Below the pieces are notes generated by a model. The model was not told the origin of the DNA and made no database searches. It worked only from the letters and a program-made list of their open reading frames with translations. A stretch of 32,286 nucleotides of DNA from Enterococcus mundtii (GTDB taxonomy: Bacteria; Bacillota; Bacilli; Lactobacillales; Enterococcaceae), in contig NZ_PUAP01000055.1 of assembly GCF_002947535.1 (NCBI RefSeq), positions 1 through 32,286 of the forward strand, read 5' to 3'. Shown one piece after another: positions 25,737 to 32,286 of this stretch; position 1 is the stretch's first letter, and every line of letters starts with the position of its first letter. Position numbers and translations under genes: made by a program.

Positions 25737-25778
25737 AAAAGAAGGTTCGTCATCTTTGGATGACGGACCTTCTTTTAT
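25737..25778. terminator. Bidirectional terminator between the hexapeptide gene and clpP
   Basis: An 18-bp stem (25737-25754 with 25759-25776) with loop TTTG and one mismatch-like G-U region, A-rich on the left and T-rich on the right, so it works for both convergent genes. Confidence 0.88.
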
Positions 25779-25793
25779 ACTAGTGCGAATCAA

Positions 25794-26387
25794 TTAGCTC
25801 AATGAAGCACTGTTTTCCATGACTTCATCGATCAAGCCATATGCTTTGGCTTGTTCAGCAGTCATATAGTTATCACGATCTGTGTCTTTTTCAATCACTT
25901 CGATTGGTTGACCAGTACGTTCCGCTAGGATTTTATTCAAACGTTCGCGAGTTTGTAAGATATGACGTGCAGCGATCTCGATTTCTGTTGCTTGTCCTTG
26001 TGCGCCACCAAGTGGTTGGTGGATCATGATTTCAGCATTTGGTAAAGCAAATCGTTTGCCTTTTGTTCCGGCAGTCAATAAGAAACTTCCCATTGAAGCA
26101 GCCATCCCCATAACGATTGTTTGGACATCTGCTTTTACAAAATTCATTGTGTCATAAATGGCCATTCCAGCAGTCACAGAACCACCAGGTGAGTTGATAT
26201 AGATGTAGATGTCTTTTTCAGAATCTTGTGCATCTAGAAATAGCAATTGTGCGATGATCGAGTTTGCTAGATCATCTGTTACTTGTCCGCTCAACATGAT
26301 GATGCGGTCTTTCAATAAACGTGAGTAAATATCGTAGGCTCTTTCCCCACGTGAGGATTGTTCAATAACTGTAGGAATTAAATTCAT
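25794..26387 (-). CDS. clpP: ATP-dependent Clp protease proteolytic subunit
   Basis: The serine protease subunit of the Clp machinery; two heptameric rings form a chamber and work with ClpC, ClpE or ClpX to degrade misfolded and regulatory proteins. The 197-residue sequence has the catalytic triad Ser98 ([10 protein letters not shown]), His123 (IMIHQPLGG) and Asp172 (DTDRDNYM), and the start [19 protein letters not shown]. The ATG follows AAGGAGGA. It is monocistronic on the minus strand with a CtsR operator over its promoter, so it should be induced by heat and protein-damaging stress. Confidence 0.98.
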   Translation of the reverse strand: MNLIPTVIEQSSRGERAYDIYSRLLKDRIIMLSGQVTDDLANSIIAQLLFLDAQDSEKDIYIYINSPGGSVTAGMAIYDTMNFVKADVQTIVMGMAASMGSFLLTAGTKGKRFALPNAEIMIHQPLGGAQGQATEIEIAARHILQTRERLNKILAERTGQPIEVIEKDTDRDNYMTAEQAKAYGLIDEVMENSASLS

Positions 26388-26454
26388 AATAAGGTTCCTC
26401 CTTGATTTGTTTAGAAATAGTGTAACACAGATTGATTTTGATTACCTACAAAGT

Positions 26455-26484
26455 AGTATACATTTTTGGTCAATAAAGGTCAAA
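26455..26484 (-). promoter_or_regulatory. clpP promoter with CtsR operator
   Basis: Minus strand: -35 TTGACC (26478-26483), 17 bp, -10 TATACT (26455-26460). On the plus strand GGTCAATAAAGGTCAAA (26468-26484) is the CtsR heptad direct repeat GGTCAAA-N3-GGTCAAA with one mismatch, lying over the -35 and spacer. Confidence 0.88.
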
Positions 26485-26525
26485 TGAAAAAACTTTCTGA
26501 TAGCTAGTCTCATAAAGTCAGTTTA

Positions 26526-26534
26526 TGTTATGAT
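26526..26534 (+). promoter_or_regulatory. Extended -10 promoter of the membrane-anchored unknown
   Basis: TGTTATGAT, 34 bases before the TTG start; the -35 is not clear. Confidence 0.5.
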
Positions 26535-26567
26535 AAAAAAGAAATCAATAAGAAGGAGGAACCTTAA

Positions 26568-27095
26568 TTGGTAATTGCTATCACAGGTTTTATCGGTGTC
26601 TTAGTAGGAGCGATCTTGGTCTACTTAGGGATGGCGATCCAGATGCGTCATCTTGAGAACAAAGAGCAACGTAGACGCGAATTGGAACTAAAAGTCAAAG
26701 AAATCGAAACATTGAATCAACTAAATAAAAAAATCAATGAGATTCTCCAAAAGCGTGCGAGCTTGTTGGAAGAATATGTCAGCTTTGATGCTTTTGACGA
26801 TTGTTATATCACGATCGATGACTTTGCATATCTGCAATCATTTTCTGCACAAAATAATTTTTATTTACCAAATTATATCTTAGATGAATTATTCCAAAAT
26901 ATCGCTCATCGCAAAGTGATTCTTTCACCGGACGAAACGATGAAGATCGGCGGCTATGCTTACAAAGGTGGGCGTGTCATTTTAGAAAACTTTACAGACA
27001 ACTTGACCGCAATGATCAATGAGAAAAAATCTCAGTTAAAAAATACGACGAAACAACCGATCGGTTTTTTCTCAAAAGATGATGTGTGGAGCTAA
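26568..27095 (+). CDS. Membrane-anchored protein of unknown function (TTG start)
   Basis: I do not recognise this family. The 175-residue protein has one N-terminal membrane helix (about residues 2-24, IAITGFIGVLVGAILVYLGMAI), then a charged helical stretch RHLENKEQRRRELELKVKEIETLNQLNKK-type segment (about 28-70) that looks like a coiled coil, then a more globular C-terminal part with FDDCYITIDDFAYLQSF, YLPNYILDELFQNI and GGYAYKGGRVILENF. By positive charge after the helix the bulk should be cytoplasmic. No frame offers an ATG with a ribosome site; TTG at 26568 is 7 bases after AAGGAGGA (26553-26560). It is divergent from clpP, not in an operon, and ends at a strong terminator. Codon use looks like the neighbours, with no sign of transfer. 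Confidence 0.8.
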   Translation: MVIAITGFIGVLVGAILVYLGMAIQMRHLENKEQRRRELELKVKEIETLNQLNKKINEILQKRASLLEEYVSFDAFDDCYITIDDFAYLQSFSAQNNFYLPNYILDELFQNIAHRKVILSPDETMKIGGYAYKGGRVILENFTDNLTAMINEKKSQLKNTTKQPIGFFSKDDVWS

Positions 27096-27148
27096 GTAAA
27101 TTAGTAAACAAGGCATGTTCCAATACCTGATAGGTAGATACTAACTAC

Positions 27149-27198
27149 AAAAGAAAAAGTTTGGTCTTTCATAATGAGTCCAAGCTTTTTCTTTTTTG
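27149..27198 (+). terminator. Terminator of the membrane-anchored unknown
   Basis: A 16-bp stem (27149-27164 with 27180-27195, AAAAGAAAAAGTTTGG and near-complement) with a 15-nt loop and T-run. Confidence 0.85.
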
Positions 27199-27235
27199 TT
27201 CCTGTGGTAAAATAGGGATGATCGGAGTGAGGACT

Positions 27236-27970
27236 ATGGTACAGATTTATGCGCATCGAGGAAGCAAAGGAACCCATCCGGAAAATACATTGCCCGCCTT
27301 TTCTGAAGCAGTCAGAGTGGGGGCGGACGGGATCGAGCTAGATGTCCATCTAAGTAAAGACGGTCAATTGATCGTCATCCATGATGAAACAGTCGACCGA
27401 ACGACTAATGGCAAAGGACTTGTTCGAGAAAAGACCCTCGAAGAGCTGAAAAAATTGAATGCAGGTAGTTGGTTTAGTAAAGATTTTCCAGCAGCGAAAA
27501 TCCCTACGCTAAAAGAAGTACTCTCGCTGCTTCTCCAAAAAAATTATCGAGGAACATTGATGATCGAAATCAAAACGGACAAGTATGAATATCCAGGGAT
27601 CGAAGCGCAAGTGTCTGAAGTGATGACAAAAAACGAGTGGCCATTTCGCCACGCCTATTGTAGTTTCAATCTTCATTCGTTAGAGCGTCTGTCCGTCATC
27701 GAACCAGAGGCACAATTGGATCTTTTAATGAGTGATTCAATGAAGAAATTAGATTTAGCTAAAACCTTACCTTTTATTGAAGGTCTTCACCCTAAAGCAA
27801 CTTGGGCATTTACCCATTCTCAGGAAATACAAGAGTTTCCAAAACGTATTCGCCTTTGGACAGTCAATACCACAGAAGATCTTGAAAGAGGATTGAAGGA
27901 ACCTGTTGATGCACTCATCACAGATTTTCCTGAACGTGCTTGGTATGTTAAACAATTAATGAAAAAGTAG
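27236..27970 (+). CDS. Glycerophosphodiester phosphodiesterase (GDPD)
   Basis: Hydrolyses glycerophosphodiesters to glycerol-3-phosphate and an alcohol, recycling phospholipid or teichoic-acid head groups. The 244-residue TIM-barrel protein has the family motifs AHRG (His7, Arg8), ENTLPAF, GIELDVHLSKDG, VIHDETVDRTTNG (catalytic His), IEIKTD and the C-terminal RLWTVNT. There is no signal peptide, so it is a cytoplasmic UgpQ-like form. ATG at 27236 follows GGAGTGAGG; the frame is open to 27161 but that part is the previous terminator. miaA begins 7 bases after its stop, so it heads a GDPD-miaA-hflX operon. Confidence 0.92.
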   Translation: MVQIYAHRGSKGTHPENTLPAFSEAVRVGADGIELDVHLSKDGQLIVIHDETVDRTTNGKGLVREKTLEELKKLNAGSWFSKDFPAAKIPTLKEVLSLLLQKNYRGTLMIEIKTDKYEYPGIEAQVSEVMTKNEWPFRHAYCSFNLHSLERLSVIEPEAQLDLLMSDSMKKLDLAKTLPFIEGLHPKATWAFTHSQEIQEFPKRIRLWTVNTTEDLERGLKEPVDALITDFPERAWYVKQLMKK

Positions 27971-27977
27971 GAGCCAT

Positions 27978-28901
27978 ATGGAAAAAGTATTAGTGATCGT
28001 AGGACCCACAGCAGTTGGCAAAACAGCGCTAAGTGTGACACTTGCCCAGAAATTCAACGGTGAGATCATCAGTGGGGATTCCTTACAAATTTATAAACAG
28101 CTGGATATCGGAACGGCAAAGATCAAGCCGAGTGAAATGATGGGGATCCCTCATCATTTGATTGATGTGATCGAGCCAGACCAACAATATTCGGCAGCGA
28201 ATTTTCAACAGGCAGGTCGTAAGTTGATCACGGAGATCACTGAAAGAGGTCGTTTGCCGATCATCGTTGGTGGCACCGGTTTGTATATCCAATCGTTATT
28301 GTACGATTTTCAATTGGGAGCAAATGAAGAAACAGATCCGGCTGTGCGAATGAAATATGAAAAAATGGCAGAACAACTAGGGAAAGAAAAATTGTGGACT
28401 TATTTGAACGAACGCGATCCACTTGCAGCGGGGAAAATCCATTGGAACAATCAGCGAAAAGTGATTCGCGCATTAGAAGTATTCGAGACAACTGGCTATA
28501 GTATCATGGCGCCAAAAGAAACACCTGCATGCTTATATGATTATTATATGATCGGTCTGGATACGGAGCGCGAGTTTCTTTATAGTAGGATCAACCAACG
28601 AGTGGATCAAATGCTCGCAGAGGGATTGATCGCAGAAGCAAGAAAGGTCTATGAATTAGGAGCGGTTCAAGCTAGTCAAGGGATCGGCTATAAAGAATTC
28701 TTTCCTTATTTTGAAGAAAACATCACTATAGATGAGGCAGTCGAACAAATCAAGTTGAATTCTCGGCGCTATGCAAAACGACAACTGACTTGGTTTCGTA
28801 ATCGCTTGACGGCGCATTGGTTCGATCTCTTGAAAAAACCGACAGATCTAGCAGAGATCGAAAATGCCATCGAAGGTTGGATGAAAGAGGTGGGAACATG
28901 A
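27978..28901 (+). CDS. miaA: tRNA dimethylallyltransferase MiaA
   Basis: Transfers dimethylallyl from DMAPP to A37 of tRNAs reading UNN codons, the first step of (ms2)i6A and important for reading accuracy. The 307-residue protein has P-loop GPTAVGKT (9-16), SGDSLQIYKQLDIGTAKI with the catalytic Asp-Ser region, HHLID, IIVGGTGLYIQSLLYDF and the tRNA-binding region SQGIGYKEFFPYFE followed by RRYAKRQLTWFRN. The ATG is 7 bases after the GDPD stop, with AGGAG just upstream. The stop overlaps the hflX ATG (ATGA). The miaA-hflX pairing is widely conserved. Confidence 0.97.
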   Translation: MEKVLVIVGPTAVGKTALSVTLAQKFNGEIISGDSLQIYKQLDIGTAKIKPSEMMGIPHHLIDVIEPDQQYSAANFQQAGRKLITEITERGRLPIIVGGTGLYIQSLLYDFQLGANEETDPAVRMKYEKMAEQLGKEKLWTYLNERDPLAAGKIHWNNQRKVIRALEVFETTGYSIMAPKETPACLYDYYMIGLDTEREFLYSRINQRVDQMLAEGLIAEARKVYELGAVQASQGIGYKEFFPYFEENITIDEAVEQIKLNSRRYAKRQLTWFRNRLTAHWFDLLKKPTDLAEIENAIEGWMKEVGT

Positions 28902-30142
28902 GAGAAGCAAAAGAAAAAGTGATCATCGTTGGTGTAGAAACAGAAGAAAATCAACGATATTTTGCTGAATCAATGAAAGAATTGGAACAATTGATCGATA
29001 CAGCAGCTGGTGAGGTCGTGTATAGACTCACACAAAAACGGCCACAGGTGGATCGTCAAACGTTGATTGGTAAAGGGAAGCTTCAAGAACTGACCCAATT
29101 AGCAGATGCTTATGAGGCAGATCTTGTCATATTCAACCACGAATTGACTCCGCGACAAAGTCAGTTGATTACCGATGCTGTAGGGGCGCCGGTCATTGAT
29201 CGAGTCCAATTGATCTTGGATATCTTTGCGATGCGTGCGCGCTCTAAAGAAGGAAAACTGCAAGTCGAATTGGCGCAATTGCAATACTTGCTACCTCGTC
29301 TTGCTGGACAAGGAGAGTCGCTTTCTCGTCTTGGTGGTGGGATCGGTACAAGAGGCCCCGGGGAAACGAAACTGGAAACGGATCGTCGACATATCCGTAA
29401 CAAGATCTTAGGCGTAAAAAGAGAACTTAAAGCAGTGGAGGCGCATCGAGAACGTAATCGACAAAAAAGACAAAGTAGTGAAGTGTTTCAAATCGGTTTG
29501 ATCGGTTACACGAATGCTGGTAAATCGACGATCCTTAATTTATTGACACAAGCTGAATCGTATGCGAAAGATCAGTTATTTGCCACCCTTGATCCGTTGA
29601 CGAAAAAATGGCGTTTTGCAGAAGGCTTCGAATTGACTGTAACGGATACAGTGGGTTTTATCCAGGATTTGCCCACTCAGTTGATTGATGCGTTCCATTC
29701 GACGCTTGAAGAAAGTCAAGGGATGGATCTACTACTCCATGTTGTCGATGCAAGTTCTTCTGATCGAATCTTACAAGAACAAACGGTTTTAAAGTTGATG
29801 GACGAGTTAGATATGAAAGAAATGCCTGTATTGACTGTCTATAATAAATCTGACCAGATCGATACAGCAGGCTTTACACCGACTTTATTTCCAAATGTCT
29901 TGATTTCTGCTCAGACACAAGAGGGGAAAGAACGCTTGATCGAGGCCATCAAACGTCAGCTGATGGAGTTGATGCTTCCTTATACAAAACTTGTGCCAAG
30001 TGATCAAGGACAAACATTAAGTGAGTTGAGACGGCAGACACTTGTATTAGATGAACGCTTCATTGAAGAGCAAAATAGCTATGAAGTACGTGGATTTGCA
30101 AATAAAAACTCAAAATGGATAAAAAAAGATGAGTTATTTTAA
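28898..30142 (+). CDS. hflX: Ribosome-associated GTPase HflX
   Basis: A GTPase that binds the 50S subunit and splits stalled or heat-damaged ribosomes. The 414-residue protein has the N-terminal HflX domain with LIGKGKLQEL, IFNHELTPRQSQ, VIDRVQLILDIFAMRARSKEG and the glycine-rich GGGIGTRGPGETKLE, then a GTPase domain with G1 GYTNAGKST (near 203), G3 DTVGFI and G4 NKSD. ATG at 28898 overlaps the miaA stop and follows AGAGGTGGGA; the frame upstream is inside miaA. It is the last gene of the GDPD-miaA-hflX operon, closed by a terminator. Confidence 0.96.
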   Translation: MREAKEKVIIVGVETEENQRYFAESMKELEQLIDTAAGEVVYRLTQKRPQVDRQTLIGKGKLQELTQLADAYEADLVIFNHELTPRQSQLITDAVGAPVIDRVQLILDIFAMRARSKEGKLQVELAQLQYLLPRLAGQGESLSRLGGGIGTRGPGETKLETDRRHIRNKILGVKRELKAVEAHRERNRQKRQSSEVFQIGLIGYTNAGKSTILNLLTQAESYAKDQLFATLDPLTKKWRFAEGFELTVTDTVGFIQDLPTQLIDAFHSTLEESQGMDLLLHVVDASSSDRILQEQTVLKLMDELDMKEMPVLTVYNKSDQIDTAGFTPTLFPNVLISAQTQEGKERLIEAIKRQLMELMLPYTKLVPSDQGQTLSELRRQTLVLDERFIEEQNSYEVRGFANKNSKWIKKDELF

Positions 30143-30163
30143 AAATATAAATGACTACAATAT

Positions 30164-30204
30164 AAGCTTGACTAACTTCAAAAAGAAGTTGGTCAAGTTT
30201 TTTT
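30164..30204 (+). terminator. Terminator of GDPD-miaA-hflX
   Basis: CTTGACTAACTTC (30167-30179) pairs with GAAGTTGGTCAAG (30185-30197), 13 bp with one G-U, loop AAAAA, then seven T residues. Confidence 0.92.
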
Positions 30205-30224
30205 ATAAAAAAAATCGGTTCTCA

Positions 30225-30277
30225 TGTCAGGAAATGTGACATGGACGGTTGACAGGTATTTTCGTGATTGGTATACT
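30225..30277 (+). promoter_or_regulatory. glnRA promoter with GlnR box
   Basis: TGTCAGGAAATGTGACA (30225-30241) fits the GlnR/TnrA consensus TGTNA-N7-TNACA perfectly. Eight bases on, -35 TTGACA (30249-30254), 17 bp and -10 TATACT (30272-30277) form a near-consensus promoter, putting the box centre near -51. Confidence 0.92.
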
Positions 30278-30310
30278 TTAGTCAATTGATAGGACGAAAG
30301 GAGACGTCAG

Positions 30311-30706
30311 ATGGGAGAAAAGGAATTACGTCGTTCAATGTCAGTATTTCCAATTGGTACAGTTATGAAACTAACGGACTTGACTGCTCGACAAATCAGG
30401 TATTATGAAGAACAGGAATTTGTTCACCCTGAGAGAAGTGAAGGAAATCGACGCATGTATTCACTGAATGATATCGACATTTTATTAGAGATCAAAGACT
30501 ATCTTTCAGAAGGATTGAATATGGCTGGGATCAAAAGGGTCTATGAAATGGCACAGGCGAAAAAACAAGAAGAAAAAAGTAAAAAACCGCTGACCGATCA
30601 CGACGTTCGTCAAATTTTCCGTGATGAGATATTAGCTCAAGGCGGGTTAGCCAAAACAGGACATTATCAGTCACAAGGCTTGCAACAACGTCAATACTTT
30701 GACTGA
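30311..30706 (+). CDS. glnR: Nitrogen regulator GlnR (MerR family)
   Basis: A repressor that binds TGTNA-N7-TNACA sites when glutamine is abundant, responding through feedback-inhibited glutamine synthetase. The 131-residue protein has an N-terminal MerR-type winged helix (about 12-80; [21 protein letters not shown] and the wing [14 protein letters not shown]), a dimer helix and a short C-terminal tail [17 protein letters not shown], the kind of tail that senses glutamine synthetase in Bacillus. ATG follows AAAGGAGAC. It is the first gene of glnRA, and the perfect box in its promoter implies autoregulation. Confidence 0.96.
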   Translation: MGEKELRRSMSVFPIGTVMKLTDLTARQIRYYEEQEFVHPERSEGNRRMYSLNDIDILLEIKDYLSEGLNMAGIKRVYEMAQAKKQEEKSKKPLTDHDVRQIFRDEILAQGGLAKTGHYQSQGLQQRQYFD

Positions 30707-30735
30707 ATGAAATTAAAAAAAGAAAGAGGGATACC

Positions 30736-32076
30736 ATGGTAAAGAAACAAATCACAGGCGAAGAAATTAAACGAATCATTGAGGATGAGAACGTACGCTT
30801 TTTACGTTTGATGTTTACAGATATATTAGGAACGATCAAAAATGTTGAAGTTCCAGTGAGTCAAATCGACAAAGTACTTGAGAATAAAATGATGTTTGAT
30901 GGTTCTTCGATCGAGGGATTTGTCAGAATCGAAGAAAGTGATATGTACCTGTATCCTGATCTTTCTACTTGGATGATCTTCCCATGGGAAAGCGATCACG
31001 GCAAAGTGGCACGCCTGATTTGTGACATTTATAACCCAGATGGTACTCCGTTTGCTGGTGACCCTCGTGGTAATCTGAAACGTTCATTAAATGATATGAA
31101 GAAACTTGGTTTTACCTCATTCAATTTAGGGCCTGAACCAGAATTTTTCTTGTTCAAATTAGATGAAGATGGTGGCATCACAACGACATTGAATGACAAA
31201 GGTGGCTACTTCGATTTTGCGCCGACGGATCTAGGCGAAAATTGCCGTCGAGATATCGTATTGGAATTAGAAAGCTTAGGCTTTGAAGTGGAAGCTTCTC
31301 ACCATGAAGTGGCTCCTGGACAACATGAAATCGACTTTAAATATGCAGATGTCGTTGATGCTTGTGACAATATCCAAACGTTTAAATTAGTCGTGAAAAC
31401 TATCGCTCGTAAACATGGCTTACATGCGACTTTCATGCCGAAACCATTATTCGGGATCAATGGTTCTGGAATGCACTGCAACATGTCTTTATTCAATGAA
31501 GATGGAAATGCCTTTTACGATAAAGACGGTGATTTAGAATTAAGCCAAACTGCGTATCATTTCTTAGGTGGCTTATTGAAACATGCGCGTGCGTATACCG
31601 CAGTCTGCAATCCAACGGTCAACTCTTATAAACGCTTAGTTCCAGGCTACGAAGCACCTGTTTATGTGGCATGGAGTGGACGCAATCGTTCACCATTAGT
31701 ACGTGTACCAGAATCGCGTGGTTTATCTACTCGTTTAGAATTACGTTCTGTCGATCCAGCAGCGAACCCATATCTGGCAATGGCTGTTCTATTACAAGCA
31801 GGTTTAGATGGTATCCGTAATGAATTGACACCACCGCCGGCTGTTGATCGCAATATCTACGTGATGAATGAAGAAGAACGTGAAGAAGCGCAAATCCAAG
31901 ATCTTCCATCAACGATCCACAATGCCATCAAAGAATTGCGCAAAGACAAAGTGATGATCGATGCGTTAGGCAATCATATCTTTGCAAACTTTGTGGAGGC
32001 AAAACGTCTGGAATGGGCTGCCTTTAGACAAACCGTTTCTGAATGGGAAAGAGAACAATATTTGGAGCTTTACTAA
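30736..32076 (+). CDS. glnA: Glutamine synthetase, type I
   Basis: Makes glutamine from glutamate, ammonia and ATP as a dodecamer; in Firmicutes the feedback-inhibited enzyme also activates GlnR. The 446-residue length fits GSI-alpha. Visible are the N-terminal [24 protein letters not shown], the metal-binding GPEPEFFLF and [11 protein letters not shown], the ATP-site [14 protein letters not shown], and [23 protein letters not shown] with [12 protein letters not shown]. The ATG follows AAAGAGGG. It lies 29 bases after glnR and is co-transcribed with it. Repeat copy E follows and probably ends the transcript. Confidence 0.98.
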   Translation: MVKKQITGEEIKRIIEDENVRFLRLMFTDILGTIKNVEVPVSQIDKVLENKMMFDGSSIEGFVRIEESDMYLYPDLSTWMIFPWESDHGKVARLICDIYNPDGTPFAGDPRGNLKRSLNDMKKLGFTSFNLGPEPEFFLFKLDEDGGITTTLNDKGGYFDFAPTDLGENCRRDIVLELESLGFEVEASHHEVAPGQHEIDFKYADVVDACDNIQTFKLVVKTIARKHGLHATFMPKPLFGINGSGMHCNMSLFNEDGNAFYDKDGDLELSQTAYHFLGGLLKHARAYTAVCNPTVNSYKRLVPGYEAPVYVAWSGRNRSPLVRVPESRGLSTRLELRSVDPAANPYLAMAVLLQAGLDGIRNELTPPPAVDRNIYVMNEEEREEAQIQDLPSTIHNAIKELRKDKVMIDALGNHIFANFVEAKRLEWAAFRQTVSEWEREQYLELY

Positions 32077-32109
32077 TAAAATCCTGTTAAATCAAAGAAA
32101 AGTATAGAA

Positions 32110-32265
32110 GAGGTCGGGACAGAAGTGTTCAGCCTCGAGAAATAAGGCGCCATCCACGAAAATTGTTCTTCAAATTTTTGTGGATGGCGCCTTATTTCCG
32201 AAGAGGTTACTTTTGTTCCCGCCGTTTATTCGGTTTTAGGTGGTACCAGAAGACTAATGTCCCAC
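32110..32265 (+). repeat. Dispersed hairpin element, copy E
   Basis: The most regular copy. A perfect 19-bp stem (32139-32157 with 32180-32198) extends inward through A-T pairs to about 27 bp with loop GTTCTTCA (32165-32172). Outside it, GGGACAGAAG (from 32116) can pair with CTTTTGTTCCC-like sequence on the right, and AGCCTC (32131-32136) with GAGGTT (32203-32208). The right tail has CCGCCGTTTATTCGG and TTTTAGGTGGT. It follows glnA by 33 bases. Confidence 0.88.
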
Positions 32266-32286
32266 TTCCATTTTTTTAGGTGAAGG

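Noticed and set aside
3770-32265. Insertion sequences or CRISPR as the source of the dispersed repeats
   Set aside because: No transposase, no target-site duplication that I can see, and no regular spacing; the copies are isolated hairpin elements.

Overview
This window is core chromosome of a low-GC Gram-positive coccus. Protein similarity recognised by eye, gene order (ezrA-nifS-thiI, rpoY-rnjA, miaA-hflX-glnR-glnA), strong AGGAGG ribosome-binding sites, a T-box before valS, and CtsR, Rex, CodY and GlnR-type operators all point to the genus Enterococcus, probably the E. faecium/hirae/durans/mundtii side. The exact species cannot be fixed from the sequence alone. I see no phage, insertion sequence, CRISPR array, toxin-antitoxin or defence locus.

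Layout. Positions 1-525 hold tRNA genes: the 3' tail of a tRNA-Asn cut by the window edge (probably the end of an rRNA operon), a complete tRNA-Thr(GGU) on the minus strand and a complete tRNA-Asn(GUU). Then come pepC (with a CodY-like box), a fructosamine-kinase-family gene coupled to an acyl-ACP thioesterase, a minus-strand type I asparaginase, a DUF72 gene, and a HAD phosphatase coupled to a MazG-like NTP pyrophosphatase. From 7.5 to 12 kb are the division regulator ezrA and the nifS-thiI pair for tRNA 4-thiouridine. From 12.1 to 19 kb are rex (with a Rex-like operator at its own start), T-box-controlled valS, folC overlapping a HAD phosphatase, radC and a cold-shock gene. From 19.4 to 21.3 kb, on the minus strand, is rpoY-rnjA (RNA polymerase epsilon subunit and RNase J1). 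Diverging from it is a heterodimeric ABC exporter (efrAB-like), followed by a gamma-carbonic-anhydrase-fold gene. The minus-strand clpP has a CtsR operator over its promoter and diverges from an unrecognised membrane-anchored protein. The right end carries glpQ/ugpQ-type GDPD, miaA, hflX and the glnR-glnA nitrogen operon with a GlnR box.

How the genes work together. Most are housekeeping: translation quality and tRNA modification (valS, thiI/nifS, miaA, hflX, tRNAs), RNA synthesis and decay (rpoY, rnjA, csp), proteolysis (clpP, pepC), and nitrogen and redox control (glnR-glnA, ansA, rex). Five local regulatory circuits are readable directly: CodY-like at pepC, Rex at rex, a GUA T-box at valS, CtsR at clpP, GlnR at glnR.

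The least explained structure is a family of five intergenic elements, each built on a very long hairpin with a conserved loop near GTTCTT and conserved flanks. The copies' stems differ by paired, compensating changes. Two near-identical copies lie inverted about 13 kb apart. A second notable point is radC, whose Shine-Dalgarno sequence is the 3' arm of the preceding terminator hairpin.
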